Positions 34,852 to 44,041 are shown, counted from the stretch's first letter. The stretch is 64,000 nt of DNA from Streptoverticillium olivoreticuli subsp. olivoreticuli (GCF_003391135.1 NZ_CP031455.1:868001-932000); one strand, 5' to 3'. Notes: generated from the letters alone by a model not told the origin. Numbers and translations are program-made.

Positions 34852-37038
34852 ATGGATGCAGACGTCATCGTGGTGGGTGCGGGACCGGCCGGAGCCACCA
34901 CGGCGTACTGGCTGGCGCGCTACGGCCGGCGTGTGCTGCTGCTGGACCGACAGCAGTTTCCCCGGCCCAAAACCTGCGGGAACGCGCTCGGCCCGTCGGC
35001 CGTAAGCCTCTTGCAAGAGATGGGAGTGCTGCACCGCCTGCAGAACGAGAACGGGGATCTGCGGCACATCCGTGGTATGCGGGTGCGCATGCACCAGCGA
35101 TGGCGCACCTTCACTCACGAAGGCGGGCGCTCAGGGCTGCTCGTGCCACGGATCATCCTGGACGAGGCCATCCGGCAGCAGGCGGGGGCTGCCGGAGCCG
35201 CCATGCTGCCCCGCACACGAGCCGTCCGCCTCCTGCGGGACAACGGCACGGTGGTGGGCGTGGAGGCATCGCGGGCCGGCCGACGGACACGGCTGCAGGC
35301 CCCGGTCGTGGTGGTTGCCTGCGGGGCCGCAGTCGACGCGCTGATCCCCGCCGCGTCCGACCATGCCGCAGCGGGCCGCGGACAAGCTGTCCGGGGCCAT
35401 CTGTCCGGCCTGACCGGGCTCACCGACATGCTGGAGATCTACACCCCCGTCACGTCCCCCTACGGATGCGGGCTTCCCCCTTCCTACGGGTGGGTCTTCC
35501 CCACCGGATCGTCCACCGCCAACGCCGGCGTCGGAGTCCTCGGACCATACCCGGGCAGCCACCTGACCACCCTCTGGGACACCTTCGTCCGTACGCTGCG
35601 CGACACCGACCCACGGTTCACGGGACTGCGCCAAGAAGGCTCCCCGCAGAGCGCTCCCATGCGCTTCGACTTCGTTCCTGAACGGTGTGCCGCTCCCGGC
35701 CTGCTGCTTGTGGGCGATGCCGCGGGGATGACGTCCCCCTTCACCGGCCAGGGGATCGGTCCGGCGATGGAATCCGGCCGCCTGGCAGCCCTCACCATCC
35801 ACGCCCGGCTTCGGCCCGGGGAACCGTCTGCACCGGATCTTTCGGACTACATCCGCAGCCTCAAAAGCAGCTACGTCGGCCACTTCGAGGACGGCAACCG
35901 ATCCGCCCGCCGCCACCTGCTGGTCTGGCGGACGCTGCACAGCACCTTCGACAGCGAGCGGCCCCTTTTCACACTGGGCCGGCAGGCACTCCTCTTCCCG
36001 GACAGCTTCGACGAGGCCCGCGTGACCCGCGTCCTGGACGACGCCACAGGCATCCTTGCCGACAAGTCGCCCCGGCTGCGGACAGATCTGCTCGCCGTCA
36101 GCGAGGTACTCCTGAACGCCGTACGCACCGACTGGCCGTTCCTCGGCCGCATCACTGCGATGGGGCGAAGCATGCCCACCATTCCCCTGCGCCCGGCCCT
36201 CTTCGTTCTGCTCGCCGGCCAGCTCATCGCCCCCGGGCGCGCGCCGGACTCCGCCGTCCTTGCCGCGGCTTCGGTGGAGCTCGGTTACCTGGCTGCCCTG
36301 GCCGGGCTCAGCGTCGTCGAGGAATCCCGTGACGGAGATCCCAAGCATGATGGCAGGCTGGCGAATTGGGGCAACATGCTGGCCCTGATGGTCGGTGACT
36401 TCCTGCTTGGCAAAGCCAACGAGCTTGCGGCCCAGGCAGGCACCGCCGTGAGCCAGATGTTCAGCCAATCACTCGCAACCGCCACCGAAGGTCAAATCCG
36501 CCACGTGCGCCATGCACACGACCTCCACCTGACCAAGGCTGAACACACCGCCATCCTGACCCAGCAAACCGCTACGCTATTCGCGCTTCCCTGCAAGCTG
36601 GGCGCCCTGCTCGCCGGCGCCACGACAGCCGAAGCAGCCGCCCTTGAGGCCTACGGCCGCCACCTCGGTCTGGCCTTCCAGCTCACCGAGGAAGCCCGCA
36701 GCGCAACCGGTCAGCCAACGCGGCTGGGCACGACACTGGCCTCGGACCTGGCATCCGGAATTTTCGGGATCCCCGTCCTGCATGTACTGCACCACAACAG
36801 CAAACTCGGCACGCGACTGAAGTCCTTGATCGTCAGATGCCCCGGCACGAACCAAGACATCCGGACCGTCATCCGGCTCGTCAAAGAGGGTCACGGCGAC
36901 ACAACGGCACGAACTTTGGCGTCCCAGTACGCCGAACAGGCACGGGCTGCACTGCGGCACTTCACCCCGGGGCCTGATCGCCACGCCATGGAACGCCTGC
37001 TGGACCATACCCTGCGGCCCTCGCGCCCCCTTTCATGA
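34852..37038 (+). CDS. Geranylgeranyl-reductase-like flavoprotein fused to an inactive prenyl-synthase domain
   Basis: A 728-residue two-domain protein. Residues 1-~400 are a GGR-family FAD oxidoreductase: VIVVGAGPAGATTAYWLARY at the N-terminus, PRPKTCGNALGP, and LLLVGDAAGMTSPFTGQGIG at ~284-303. Residues ~409-728 follow the prenyl synthase next door over their whole length (compare TATLFALPCKLGALLAGA and AYGRHLGLAFQLT). Both metal motifs are lost: the first DDxxD reads as LSxxE around V488-E491, and the second is EEARS at 613-617. The reductase half may saturate a prenyl chain while the dead domain docks to the active synthase; this is inference. Confidence 0.85.
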   Translation: MDADVIVVGAGPAGATTAYWLARYGRRVLLLDRQQFPRPKTCGNALGPSAVSLLQEMGVLHRLQNENGDLRHIRGMRVRMHQRWRTFTHEGGRSGLLVPRIILDEAIRQQAGAAGAAMLPRTRAVRLLRDNGTVVGVEASRAGRRTRLQAPVVVVACGAAVDALIPAASDHAAAGRGQAVRGHLSGLTGLTDMLEIYTPVTSPYGCGLPPSYGWVFPTGSSTANAGVGVLGPYPGSHLTTLWDTFVRTLRDTDPRFTGLRQEGSPQSAPMRFDFVPERCAAPGLLLVGDAAGMTSPFTGQGIGPAMESGRLAALTIHARLRPGEPSAPDLSDYIRSLKSSYVGHFEDGNRSARRHLLVWRTLHSTFDSERPLFTLGRQALLFPDSFDEARVTRVLDDATGILADKSPRLRTDLLAVSEVLLNAVRTDWPFLGRITAMGRSMPTIPLRPALFVLLAGQLIAPGRAPDSAVLAAASVELGYLAALAGLSVVEESRDGDPKHDGRLANWGNMLALMVGDFLLGKANELAAQAGTAVSQMFSQSLATATEGQIRHVRHAHDLHLTKAEHTAILTQQTATLFALPCKLGALLAGATTAEAAALEAYGRHLGLAFQLTEEARSATGQPTRLGTTLASDLASGIFGIPVLHVLHHNSKLGTRLKSLIVRCPGTNQDIRTVIRLVKEGHGDTTARTLASQYAEQARAALRHFTPGPDRHAMERLLDHTLRPSRPLS

Positions 37039-37251
37039 CTGAGCACGCATAAACATTCATGTAAGGAATGTGATAACGACAAAGCCGCCGAGAACCTCCG
37101 CCAGGGCCGGATCAAGACGCAGGCCGTCCCCACTACCCCGCAAGGACGTCTGCTCGCTCAGAGTGGGGAATGCAGTGGCGGCCGACAAGCACGTCACCCC
37201 CCGACCCGCGACCGGGATGGGGATAGGACACCACACGAGTGGACGTGCCTG

Positions 37252-38160
37252 TCACCAGCGGGGAAGGGCAGTGCGGTCCTGGACGGTGATGTGGAGCATG
37301 TGCAGCGCCTGAGTGCGGGTCGGGCGGACGACCTCGAACCAGTCAGTGCCCTGTTGCAGGTGGTGGACGATGCCGCGGTAGTAACGCCAGCCGAATCCGA
37401 CACCAGTCCGCCACACCGTGTCGCGGTACCGGCTGCCGATGACCAGCTCGCCGTGGAGGTAGACGGAGTCGAGAGGCCGGGCACTGGCTTCGAAATGGGC
37501 CAGGACGGCTGCCGCGGCGCGGCGCAGCGGGCTGGTGTGACTCCAGCGGGCGAGCGCCTCAAGGGCTGCGGGATGGCTCGGGTGGGCGTCAGCCAGCTGG
37601 AGTTGCCGAATGGTGGCGGCCTTACGGTCGACCAGGTCGGTGAGATCGATGCGGACCGGGCGCGGGACCCAGCGGTCGATGCCGTCGAAGGCCTCGATCA
37701 TATGGTCGCGCGGGGCGCGAACCGCTGCGGGATCAGGGGTGAGGGCGGCGAGCCGGGCGCGGGCGGCAGCCACGGGTTCGCTCCGGGTCCACAGCAGGGT
37801 CAGCTCGAAGCCTTCCTCTTCGAGGGTTCTGCGTTCGCCGAAGTGGATCTGCAGGTCACGGCTGTTGCCCTTCAGGGCCCGCTTCATCGACGCGGAGGGG
37901 TCGCAGCCGTAGGACAGGGCGTGAACGAATTCGGAGGTGAGGCGGCGCCTGGGACTTGCTTCAGCCGGTCTGCCGTGGGGCGGCGGGGCCCGGGAGATGA
38001 TCGTGCTGAGGGGCCCGGTGTAGGTGGTGCCCAGCTCGGTCACGGTCTCGGGGAAGGGGCCCGGACCGGGCGGCCGTGGACGGCGATTCACGACAACACC
38101 CGCATCCCGGCTCCAGTCCACGAGGCTGATCAACCTGGGGACCACAAACCCGCAGGTCAA
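37252..38160 (-). CDS. Unknown protein convergent to the prenyl cluster
   Basis: The open frame has up to 302 residues. Its start is doubtful (TTG at 38160, with GTG alternatives downstream) and no ribosome site is clear. It is rich in Arg, His and Trp, with segments such as RKAATIRQLQLADAHPSHPA and VYLHGELVIGSRYRDTVWR. No signal peptide or membrane segment is seen. I recognise no family. It is convergent to the flavoprotein fusion with a 213-bp gap that holds nothing I can name. Confidence 0.5.
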   Translation of the reverse strand: MTCGFVVPRLISLVDWSRDAGVVVNRRPRPPGPGPFPETVTELGTTYTGPLSTIISRAPPPHGRPAEASPRRRLTSEFVHALSYGCDPSASMKRALKGNSRDLQIHFGERRTLEEEGFELTLLWTRSEPVAAARARLAALTPDPAAVRAPRDHMIEAFDGIDRWVPRPVRIDLTDLVDRKAATIRQLQLADAHPSHPAALEALARWSHTSPLRRAAAAVLAHFEASARPLDSVYLHGELVIGSRYRDTVWRTGVGFGWRYYRGIVHHLQQGTDWFEVVRPTRTQALHMLHITVQDRTALPRW

Positions 38161-38289
38161 GTGCCACTTCCTATTGGAATTCTCAACCCAATGCGCTGGA
38201 AGGTCTCATTTGACAGCAATCAGGATTTCACTCACCGGCACTAACCAACCCATAGAGATATTGATCCGAGGACATTCCAATGAGGCGTC

Positions 38290-38486
38290 AGTGTGACGCT
38301 GAAGCGAGAATCTATAATTGCTGCTATCGCGGGCTGGCGAAGACATACATCCAGCACGTCCTCACCGCCGCTGGCGTCAACATCGTCCGTCTCAGCGAGT
38401 GCTTCCCTCACGGCACCACACCTCAGACCCGCGACGGACAGTCACACCGTTCCAACGGACCGTCAGAACACCGCACCCCCGACTAG
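38290..38486 (+). pseudogene. IS1182-like transposase C-terminal remnant
   Basis: A short frame reads YRGLAKTYIQHVLTAAGVNI, then VRLSECFPHG, comparable with [20 protein letters not shown] of the element at 28.3 kb. Only the last ~45 residues of the transposase survive. Confidence 0.6.
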
Positions 38487-39144
38487 CAGTTGATCAAGTA
38501 AGGATCGCCAACAGCATCCCGAAAGAGAGACAGGGGCCAGTGAACGGTTTTTCTGGAGTCGTTAGGGGGATTAGCATCAGGATCATGACGGTCATGTAGA
38601 CACACTTGACCTCCGCCTGCTCAATTAGGGGTCTGTGACAAGTACGTCATACGTCATTACCAAGACCACCTCGCTCACCGCCGCACGATGCGGCCGCAAG
38701 GAAAATACTGCCCCGTCGCCGACTGCGAGTAGCGCGAGTTCGAGAAGCACTTCGACAAACACAAGATCGAACTCGCTGCGCTACGACCAGCATCTGGCCG
38801 ATACAGCCAGCGGCGACAACGTGCCCGAGTTCACTGTCCGCCGCCGGCGCGACGAACTGATCACCCTCCTCGCTGCCCAGGCCTCACGCCTGGGCCGGGC
38901 GATGGCGACCGCACAGCGGTGCACCCTTACCGCGTTCATCGATCGAGTGGAGGCTGGAAGGGCCGCCGTTTCACGGTGCCGCCCCACCAATCCGCCGACC
39001 AGATCCCCTTCCTTGCCGGTTAAAGAATTGACTATATATCAATCCGTAAAGACGTCTCGCAGCACCCTCGCTGCCGACTATGCATAGCGCCTTTCCTCCC
39101 CTCTGCGTCACTGGTCCAGGCGGATCGCCAGACATGACCACGTC
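38487..39144. other. Gap without a recognisable gene
   Basis: The region has lower GC than its surroundings in places. It holds one 150-codon frame (38635-39087, plus) of which only the middle, RRRRDELITLLAAQASRLGR, looks protein-like. I see no known family, ribosome site or repeat. It is probably decayed DNA between IS remnants. Confidence 0.5.
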
Positions 39145-39905
39145 CTAAGTAGCGGCACAACTTCCTTCGCAACAAGGAGGATCTGGGCGAAGTGCTGAGA
39201 GAATTACTCGCGGAGTGACTGCTGGACGCGATGGCCTCGTGCGCAGGCCTGCCCCGCATGCACCTGCCTGAAGCTCGGAGAGCGCGACGAACACGGCGCT
39301 GGTGCTCGGCGGATGCCCTGGCCGAACACCGCCGAGCGCACCGCCATCACGCCCTCGGTGTTGTTCGGCCGCTGCCGCCTGGGCCGGGGCCAACTCGGCG
39401 CGTAGTGCGTTCAGTTCGTTCGTGCTCATGCCGGTCAGACGGGGGTCGGCGAGCATCTGCAGGACTTGTGCGCGGGCCTTTGCCCGTTCGTCGGCGCGCG
39501 GTGCGGGGGCGGCGGTGCCGGTCGGGGCGATGCTGTAGTTCCACCGGCCGTGCTGGTCATGCGCGGTGATCGGCAGGGCCTGCACCTGCTCACGGCTGAC
39601 CGCAAGCCCGGTCGGATAGGAGGCCTCGACGCGCAGGCCGGTGCGGGTCGTGGTCGCGGCGATTGTCTTGAGGACGACCTCGTGGCTGGTGAGAGGACGT
39701 CCGCGCCAGTTCATAGTGATGTGGGAGAACAGCCGGTGCTCGATTTTATTCCATTTCGACGTACCCGGCGGAAAGTGACAAACCATCACCGTCAGGCCGG
39801 CATCGGCGGCGAACGCGGCCAGTTCGGCCTTCCATACCCGGTAACGGTAGCTGTTGGAGCCTCCGGCGTCCGCGGTGATCAGCAGCCGGGATGCCGCGGG
39901 GTAGT
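39145..39905 (-). pseudogene. ISAzo13-type transposase C-terminal remnant
   Basis: The frame contains LLITADAGGSNSYRYRVWKA, VMVCHFPPGTSKWNKIEHRL and FSHITMNWRGRPLTSHEVV, the DDE-region and C-terminal hallmarks of ISAzo13-family transposases. The N-terminal half is missing; the sequence switches to an ABC ATPase gene at about 39905. The C-terminal tail is also divergent. Confidence 0.75.
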
Positions 39906-40784
39906 CGTACGAACAACGCCATCCAGCTCGGCGCCCAGCACGCCATCCCCCACCACGGCGCCAGCGTCGAGGGCGAAGGCGTCGACGTCGTCCTCCAGGA
40001 CGTCACGTTCCGATACCCGGGTGCCGAACGTGACGCACTCCATGGGGTGTCGCTCACCCTTCCGAAGGGCAAGGTGGTGGCCCTGGTCGGTGAGAACGGC
40101 TCCGGCAAGACCACGCTCGCCAGCCTCATCGCCGGCCTCTACTTCCCCACCGCGGGGACGGTCTCCTACAACGGCACCGACGTCCGCGAGGCCGACCGTG
40201 AAAGCGTCTTCGACCGGGTCGCCCTGCTCCCCCAGGACGTCGACTGCTGGCCGATGACCGTCCGGGCCAACATCCACATCGGCGACGTCGGCCGGCCACT
40301 GGACCAGGAGAAAATCGAAGCCGCAGCCGAACGAGCCGACATCCGCACCGTAGTCGAAGAACTCCCCCACGGGTGGAACTCCATCGCGGTCAAGGACTTC
40401 GAACGCGGCGTACGGCTCTCGGGAGGCCAGTGGCAGCGCATCGGCGTCTCACGCGCCGTCTACCGGCAACGCGACCTGCTGATCATCGACGAACCGACGG
40501 CCGCCCTCGACCCAAAAGCCGAAATCGACATGTTCGAGTCGCTGCGCTCCTTCACCGACGACGGCATCACCACCGTGCTGCTCATCACCCACCGGCTCGC
40601 CGCCACCGCCACCGCGGACGTGATCCACGTCCTCAACCAGGGACGACTCCTCGAATCCGGATCGCACGCCGAGCTGACAGCCCTCACCGGCGGCCACTAC
40701 CGGGAGCTGTACGAACTCCAGGCGGCCCAGTACGGGAACGGGTCCGTGCCCGCACCCAGGAAGGGGAAACCCGCAGACGCCTGA
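39906..40784 (+). pseudogene. ABC exporter ATPase domain, 5'-truncated
   Basis: The ATPase half is complete: Walker A GENGSGKTT, Q-loop LLPQDVD, signature LSGGQWQR, Walker B LLIIDEPTAALD and H-loop ITHR. Exporters of this type carry an N-terminal six-helix membrane domain, absent here because the ISAzo13-type remnant joins at ~39905. An ATG at 39891 spans the junction and could still allow expression of a soluble ATPase. A small open frame and a truncated Ntn-hydrolase gene follow. Confidence 0.8.
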
Positions 40785-40809
40785 CGCCAAGAGACACAGG
40801 GGAGACAGC

Positions 40810-40905
40810 ATGTTGTGGGCGGACGAGCACCACGCCCTCCGCCCTCACCACGATGCTCTGCGGCGAATGATCAGCGCAGAGTTGTACGAACTCGACCAGG
40901 ACTGA
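40810..40905 (+). CDS. 31-codon small open frame after the ABC ATPase
   Basis: ATG 40810 is preceded by GGGGAGA and encodes MLWADEHHALRPHHDALRRM followed by ISAELYELDQD. It ends 14 bp before the next gene's start. It is His/Asp/Arg rich and unlike known leader peptides. Whether it is translated is unknown; the ribosome site and operon spacing are the only support. Confidence 0.35.
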   Translation: MLWADEHHALRPHHDALRRMISAELYELDQD

Positions 40906-40919
40906 CAGGAGAGCACATC

Positions 40920-41110
40920 GTGACCGTGATCGTCGGGCTCATCGACGAAGGCCGCGTACACATCGGCGGAGACTCCGTCGGCATCTCCAGATGCAGGCTC
41001 ACCGTCCGCAAAAACCCGAAAGTATTCCGCAACGGCCCCTACGCCCTGGGCTTTTCCGGCAGCTTCCGCATGGGCCAGCTGCTGCACCACGCCTTCAAGG
41101 CCCCCACGGG
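40920..41110 (+). pseudogene. Ntn-hydrolase (proteasome-like fold) N-terminal fragment
   Basis: GTG 40920, with AGGAGAG 6 bp upstream, opens VTVIVGLIDEGRVHIGGDSV then VFRNGPYALGFSGSFRMGQL, typical of actinobacterial proteins related to proteasome beta/HslV-like Ntn hydrolases. Homology stops after about 60 residues near HAFKAP and is followed by KdsB-like sequence. The gene has lost most of its length. Confidence 0.6.
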
Positions 41111-41124
41111 CCACACGCCGCCAC

Positions 41125-41819
41125 GTAGCGGTGATCCCCCTGCCGCTGGAGTGCCTCCCGATTTCCCGGAAAACCCCTCGCCGTACTCGGCGACATGCCA
41201 CTGCTCTGGCACGTCCACCGACGCTGTCAGGAGGCACATCAGCTCGCCAATGCCGTCGTCGCGACAGACGAAGCCACCTGCCGCCGACTCGACATCCCCT
41301 GCATCATGACCGGCAAACACCTCACCGAGACCGACCGGGTCGCCGAGTGCGCACAGCGCCTTCAGGCCGACGCCTACATCAATGTTCAGGGCGACGAGCC
41401 GTTCATCAATCCTGCGGCGATCGACACAGTATCGGAGGCGCTCACCCACCTTGACGCCGACACCCTTGGCGGTCAACGCGTACACAGCGCTGAACAACGC
41501 GGCTGCGGTCCTCGACCACAACGTCGTCAAGGTCGTGATCGGCGAAAACGACAACGCCCTGATGTTCTCCCGCCAGCCGATCCCGTACCCGCGGAATGAG
41601 CACCCCACTTACTTCCGGCAGCTCGGTCTCTATGGCTTCACGCGCAACGGACTCGATCTGTTTCGACAGCTCAGACAGGGGCCGGTGGAGCGCGCCGAAG
41701 GCATAGAGATGATTCGGCTCATCGAGCACGGATACAGGGTGCGAACGCTTCCCGGGTCAGATAAAGGAATCGCCATCGACACGCCAGAAAACCTCAAAAG
41801 AGCGCATGCAATGCTGTGA
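41125..41819 (+). pseudogene. KdsB-like (CMP-Kdo synthetase) cytidylyltransferase, frameshifted
   Basis: Three frames are needed to read the protein. The start region (VIPLPLECLP near 41131) is disturbed. The second part has MPLLWHVHRRCQEAHQLANA, CIMTGKHLTETDRVAE and AYINVQGDEPFINPAAID. After a shift near 41465 the C-terminus reads LMFSRQPIPYPRNEHP and RTLPGSDKGIAIDTPENLK. The motifs are those of 3-deoxy-manno-octulosonate cytidylyltransferases. A Gram-positive host does not make Kdo lipid A, so the ancestor likely served another nonulosonate or sugar-acid pathway. Confidence 0.75.
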
Positions 41820-41833
41820 CGGAGGAATCGCGG

Positions 41834-43015
41834 TCACAGCGCGAACACCGGCAAGGACTCCAGCCCTCGCATGAGTCGCGTATGCCGCCACCGAAGCTCT
41901 CCGGACGGCACCGAGAGGCGAAGTTCAGGGAACCGGGCCAGGAGCGCGCGGAGGGCGGCCTCCGCCTCGGCGAAGGCCAGTGGCGCGCCCAGGCAACGGT
42001 GGATGCCGTGGCCGAACGCCAGGTGGCCCCTGGCGTCGCGGTCTGCGTCGGGTTGGTCGGGGCCCGGGTACTGGGCGGGGTCTCGGTTGGCGGCTCCGGG
42101 CGAGATGAGCACCGGGACTCCGGCGGGGATCTCGGTCTCGCCGAGGGTGAGTGCCTGGGTGCTGTACCGGAAGGTGGCGATGCCGACCGGTGAGTCGTAG
42201 CGCAGCAGTTCGCCCAGCATGCTGTTGATCTGACCAGGGGCGGCGCGGACGCGGTCGAGGAGCTCGGGGTGCTGGAGGAGCGCCAGGATGGCGTTGCCGA
42301 TGAAGTTGGTGGTGGTTTCGTGGCCGGCGATGAGCAGGAGGACGGCGAGGGAGACGAGTTCGTCTTCGCTGAGCTGCTCTCCTTCATCGTGGACGGTGAT
42401 GAGGTCGTGCAGGAGGCTGTCGTCCGGGGCGCGGCGCTTGGCCGCGATGAGGTCGGCCATGTAGTCGGCCACAGCGTGGGAGGCAGCGTCGATCCGTTGG
42501 GGCTGTCCGGCAGAGAAGAGGTCATTCGACCAGGTGCGGACCTGCGCGCGGTCGGCCTCGGGTACTCCGAGCATCTGGCAGATCACCGTGACCGGCAGCG
42601 GGATGGCGAGAGCGGCGACGAGGTCGGCCTCGCCGGTCTTCGGGATGCCGTCGAGGAGCTGGTCGACAGTGTGCTCGATGTACGGGCGCAGGCGGTCGAC
42701 GGCTCCGGTGGTGAACGCCTTGGTCACCAGGCGGCGCAGCCGGGTGTGCTGGGGTGGGTCGGTGGCGAGCATGGTGTGCGCGACCGCGGGGTGCAGGTTG
42801 CGGTCGGAGGGGCGGTCGGCGAAGAACCGTGCGGTGTCCTTGGACAGTCGCGGGTCCGTGAACGCCGCCTTCGCCTCGGCGTAGCCGGTCACCAGGTAGC
42901 TGGGCCTGCCCGCGGAACCGGTGGGCACCGGGGTGACGGGGGCTGCCGCCCGGAGTTCGTCGTAGATGGGGTAGGGGTTCTGGAGGAACTCGGGGCAGGA
43001 CAGCGGATCGCTCAT
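41834..43015 (-). CDS. Cytochrome P450 (CYP107-like)
   Basis: A 393-residue soluble P450. The oxygen-binding I-helix reads LLIAGHETTTNFIG, the ExxR motif is GELLRYDS and the heme loop is FGHGIHRCLGAPLA with its Cys ligand. Length and motifs are complete. The gene follows the broken DUF6545 membrane-protein gene by 32 bp; that pairing is common in Streptomyces, though its role is not known to me. No ferredoxin gene is beside it. Confidence 0.92.
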   Translation of the reverse strand: MSDPLSCPEFLQNPYPIYDELRAAAPVTPVPTGSAGRPSYLVTGYAEAKAAFTDPRLSKDTARFFADRPSDRNLHPAVAHTMLATDPPQHTRLRRLVTKAFTTGAVDRLRPYIEHTVDQLLDGIPKTGEADLVAALAIPLPVTVICQMLGVPEADRAQVRTWSNDLFSAGQPQRIDAASHAVADYMADLIAAKRRAPDDSLLHDLITVHDEGEQLSEDELVSLAVLLLIAGHETTTNFIGNAILALLQHPELLDRVRAAPGQINSMLGELLRYDSPVGIATFRYSTQALTLGETEIPAGVPVLISPGAANRDPAQYPGPDQPDADRDARGHLAFGHGIHRCLGAPLAFAEAEAALRALLARFPELRLSVPSGELRWRHTRLMRGLESLPVFAL

Positions 43016-43047
43016 GGTGTAGGGACGGCTTCCTTTGCGTGTGCGTT

Positions 43048-43606
43048 CTAGTGAGTGGTCGCGCGGACGACGTCACTGTTGGCGTATGCCTGGGCGACGA
43101 GCGGCAGCCACTCGGTCTCGGCCTTGAGGTTGCCATCGCGTTCGTCGGTGCCGGGGGCGGGCCGGGCGATGTCAGCGTTGGGCTTCAGGCCGCGGTGCTT
43201 GGCTCTGACGGCGTCTTTGAGCACAGCCGCTTCCACCGCGGCATGCCTGCGGAGGGTGTCGGCTTCACCGAGCTGGGTCAGGGCGTGTCGGGTGGCCTGC
43301 TGGACGCGTCCGGAGCGGTAGGCCCGCAGGGTCAGGATACCGTCGTTGATCTCGATGACGCGGCGGTGGAGGAAGAAGTCCGCGTCGTCTTCGGCAACTT
43401 CGCCGGAGCTGGTGGGGGCGAGCACGATGTCGGGGCTGACGTCGACGAGCTCGCTCCACAGGGGTGCGAGAGCCTTGTAGGAGCGGGTTTTCCCAGCATT
43501 TGCGGGCCAGCTGGCTGATGGGCCAGGCCAGTGCCGGCAGGGTGAGGCCGAAGACGATCAGCAGGACGCCGATGACCGGCGCGGCGACGCTGAATGTGCA
43601 GCGCAC
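43048..43606 (-). pseudogene. DUF6545/MAB_1171c-type membrane protein, truncated and frameshifted
   Basis: The upstream frame retains one membrane helix (VIGVLLIVFGLTLPALAWPI). After a shift near 43490 the other frame carries ALAPLWSELVDVSPDIVLA and FFLHRRVIEINDGILTLRAY, the C-terminal DUF6545 region. Earlier membrane helices are missing where a macrodomain fragment joins. The pairing with the P450 suggests a former two-gene operon. Confidence 0.65.
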
Positions 43607-43660
43607 GGGGGCGACGGGCGCAGGACCATGAACGGGGACTCAGGAGTGGGTCAACGCTTC

Positions 43661-43926
43661 AGACCGTGGGCCCGGTGTGGTGCGTTGCCCCACCCCGAGC
43701 CGACCTTCTGGCCTCCCGCTACCGCGAATCCCTGCGGGTAGCGGACGAACTGGGAGCCAAGACGGTGGCCTTTCCGGCGATCTCCACCGGCATCTACCGC
43801 TGGCCCCTGGAGGACGCGGCCCGCATCGCCGTCGAGGCGGTCCGCACCACGGACACAGCCGTGGAAGAGGTCCGCTTCGTCCTCTTCGACGAGCCCGCCT
43901 ACGAGGCCTTCACCCATGACTGCTGG
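43661..43926 (+). pseudogene. Truncated second copy of the macrodomain gene
   Basis: From TVGPVW onward this segment parallels the intact gene at 18.36-18.63 kb: [40 protein letters not shown] and VRFVLFDEPAYEAF. Its N-terminal half with the NAAN loop is absent. Even the sequence TTCACCCATGACTGCT after the domain occurs in both places. It is a partial duplication, not an independent homolog. Confidence 0.85.
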
Positions 43927-44041
43927 CTACCGCCGTTCAGCTGGGACAGCTGCATAGGGATGATGTCGATCTTGCCCATAGGGGAATCCTTGTATATGGA
44001 GGACTTCGCACCCACAGTGGCCCGGCTGCGGAACCATTGCG

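Noticed and set aside
38635..39087. 150-codon frame as a gene
   Set aside because: Its N-terminal third is low-complexity Ser/Thr and its C-terminus shows no protein-like pattern. It lies among IS debris and has no ribosome site.
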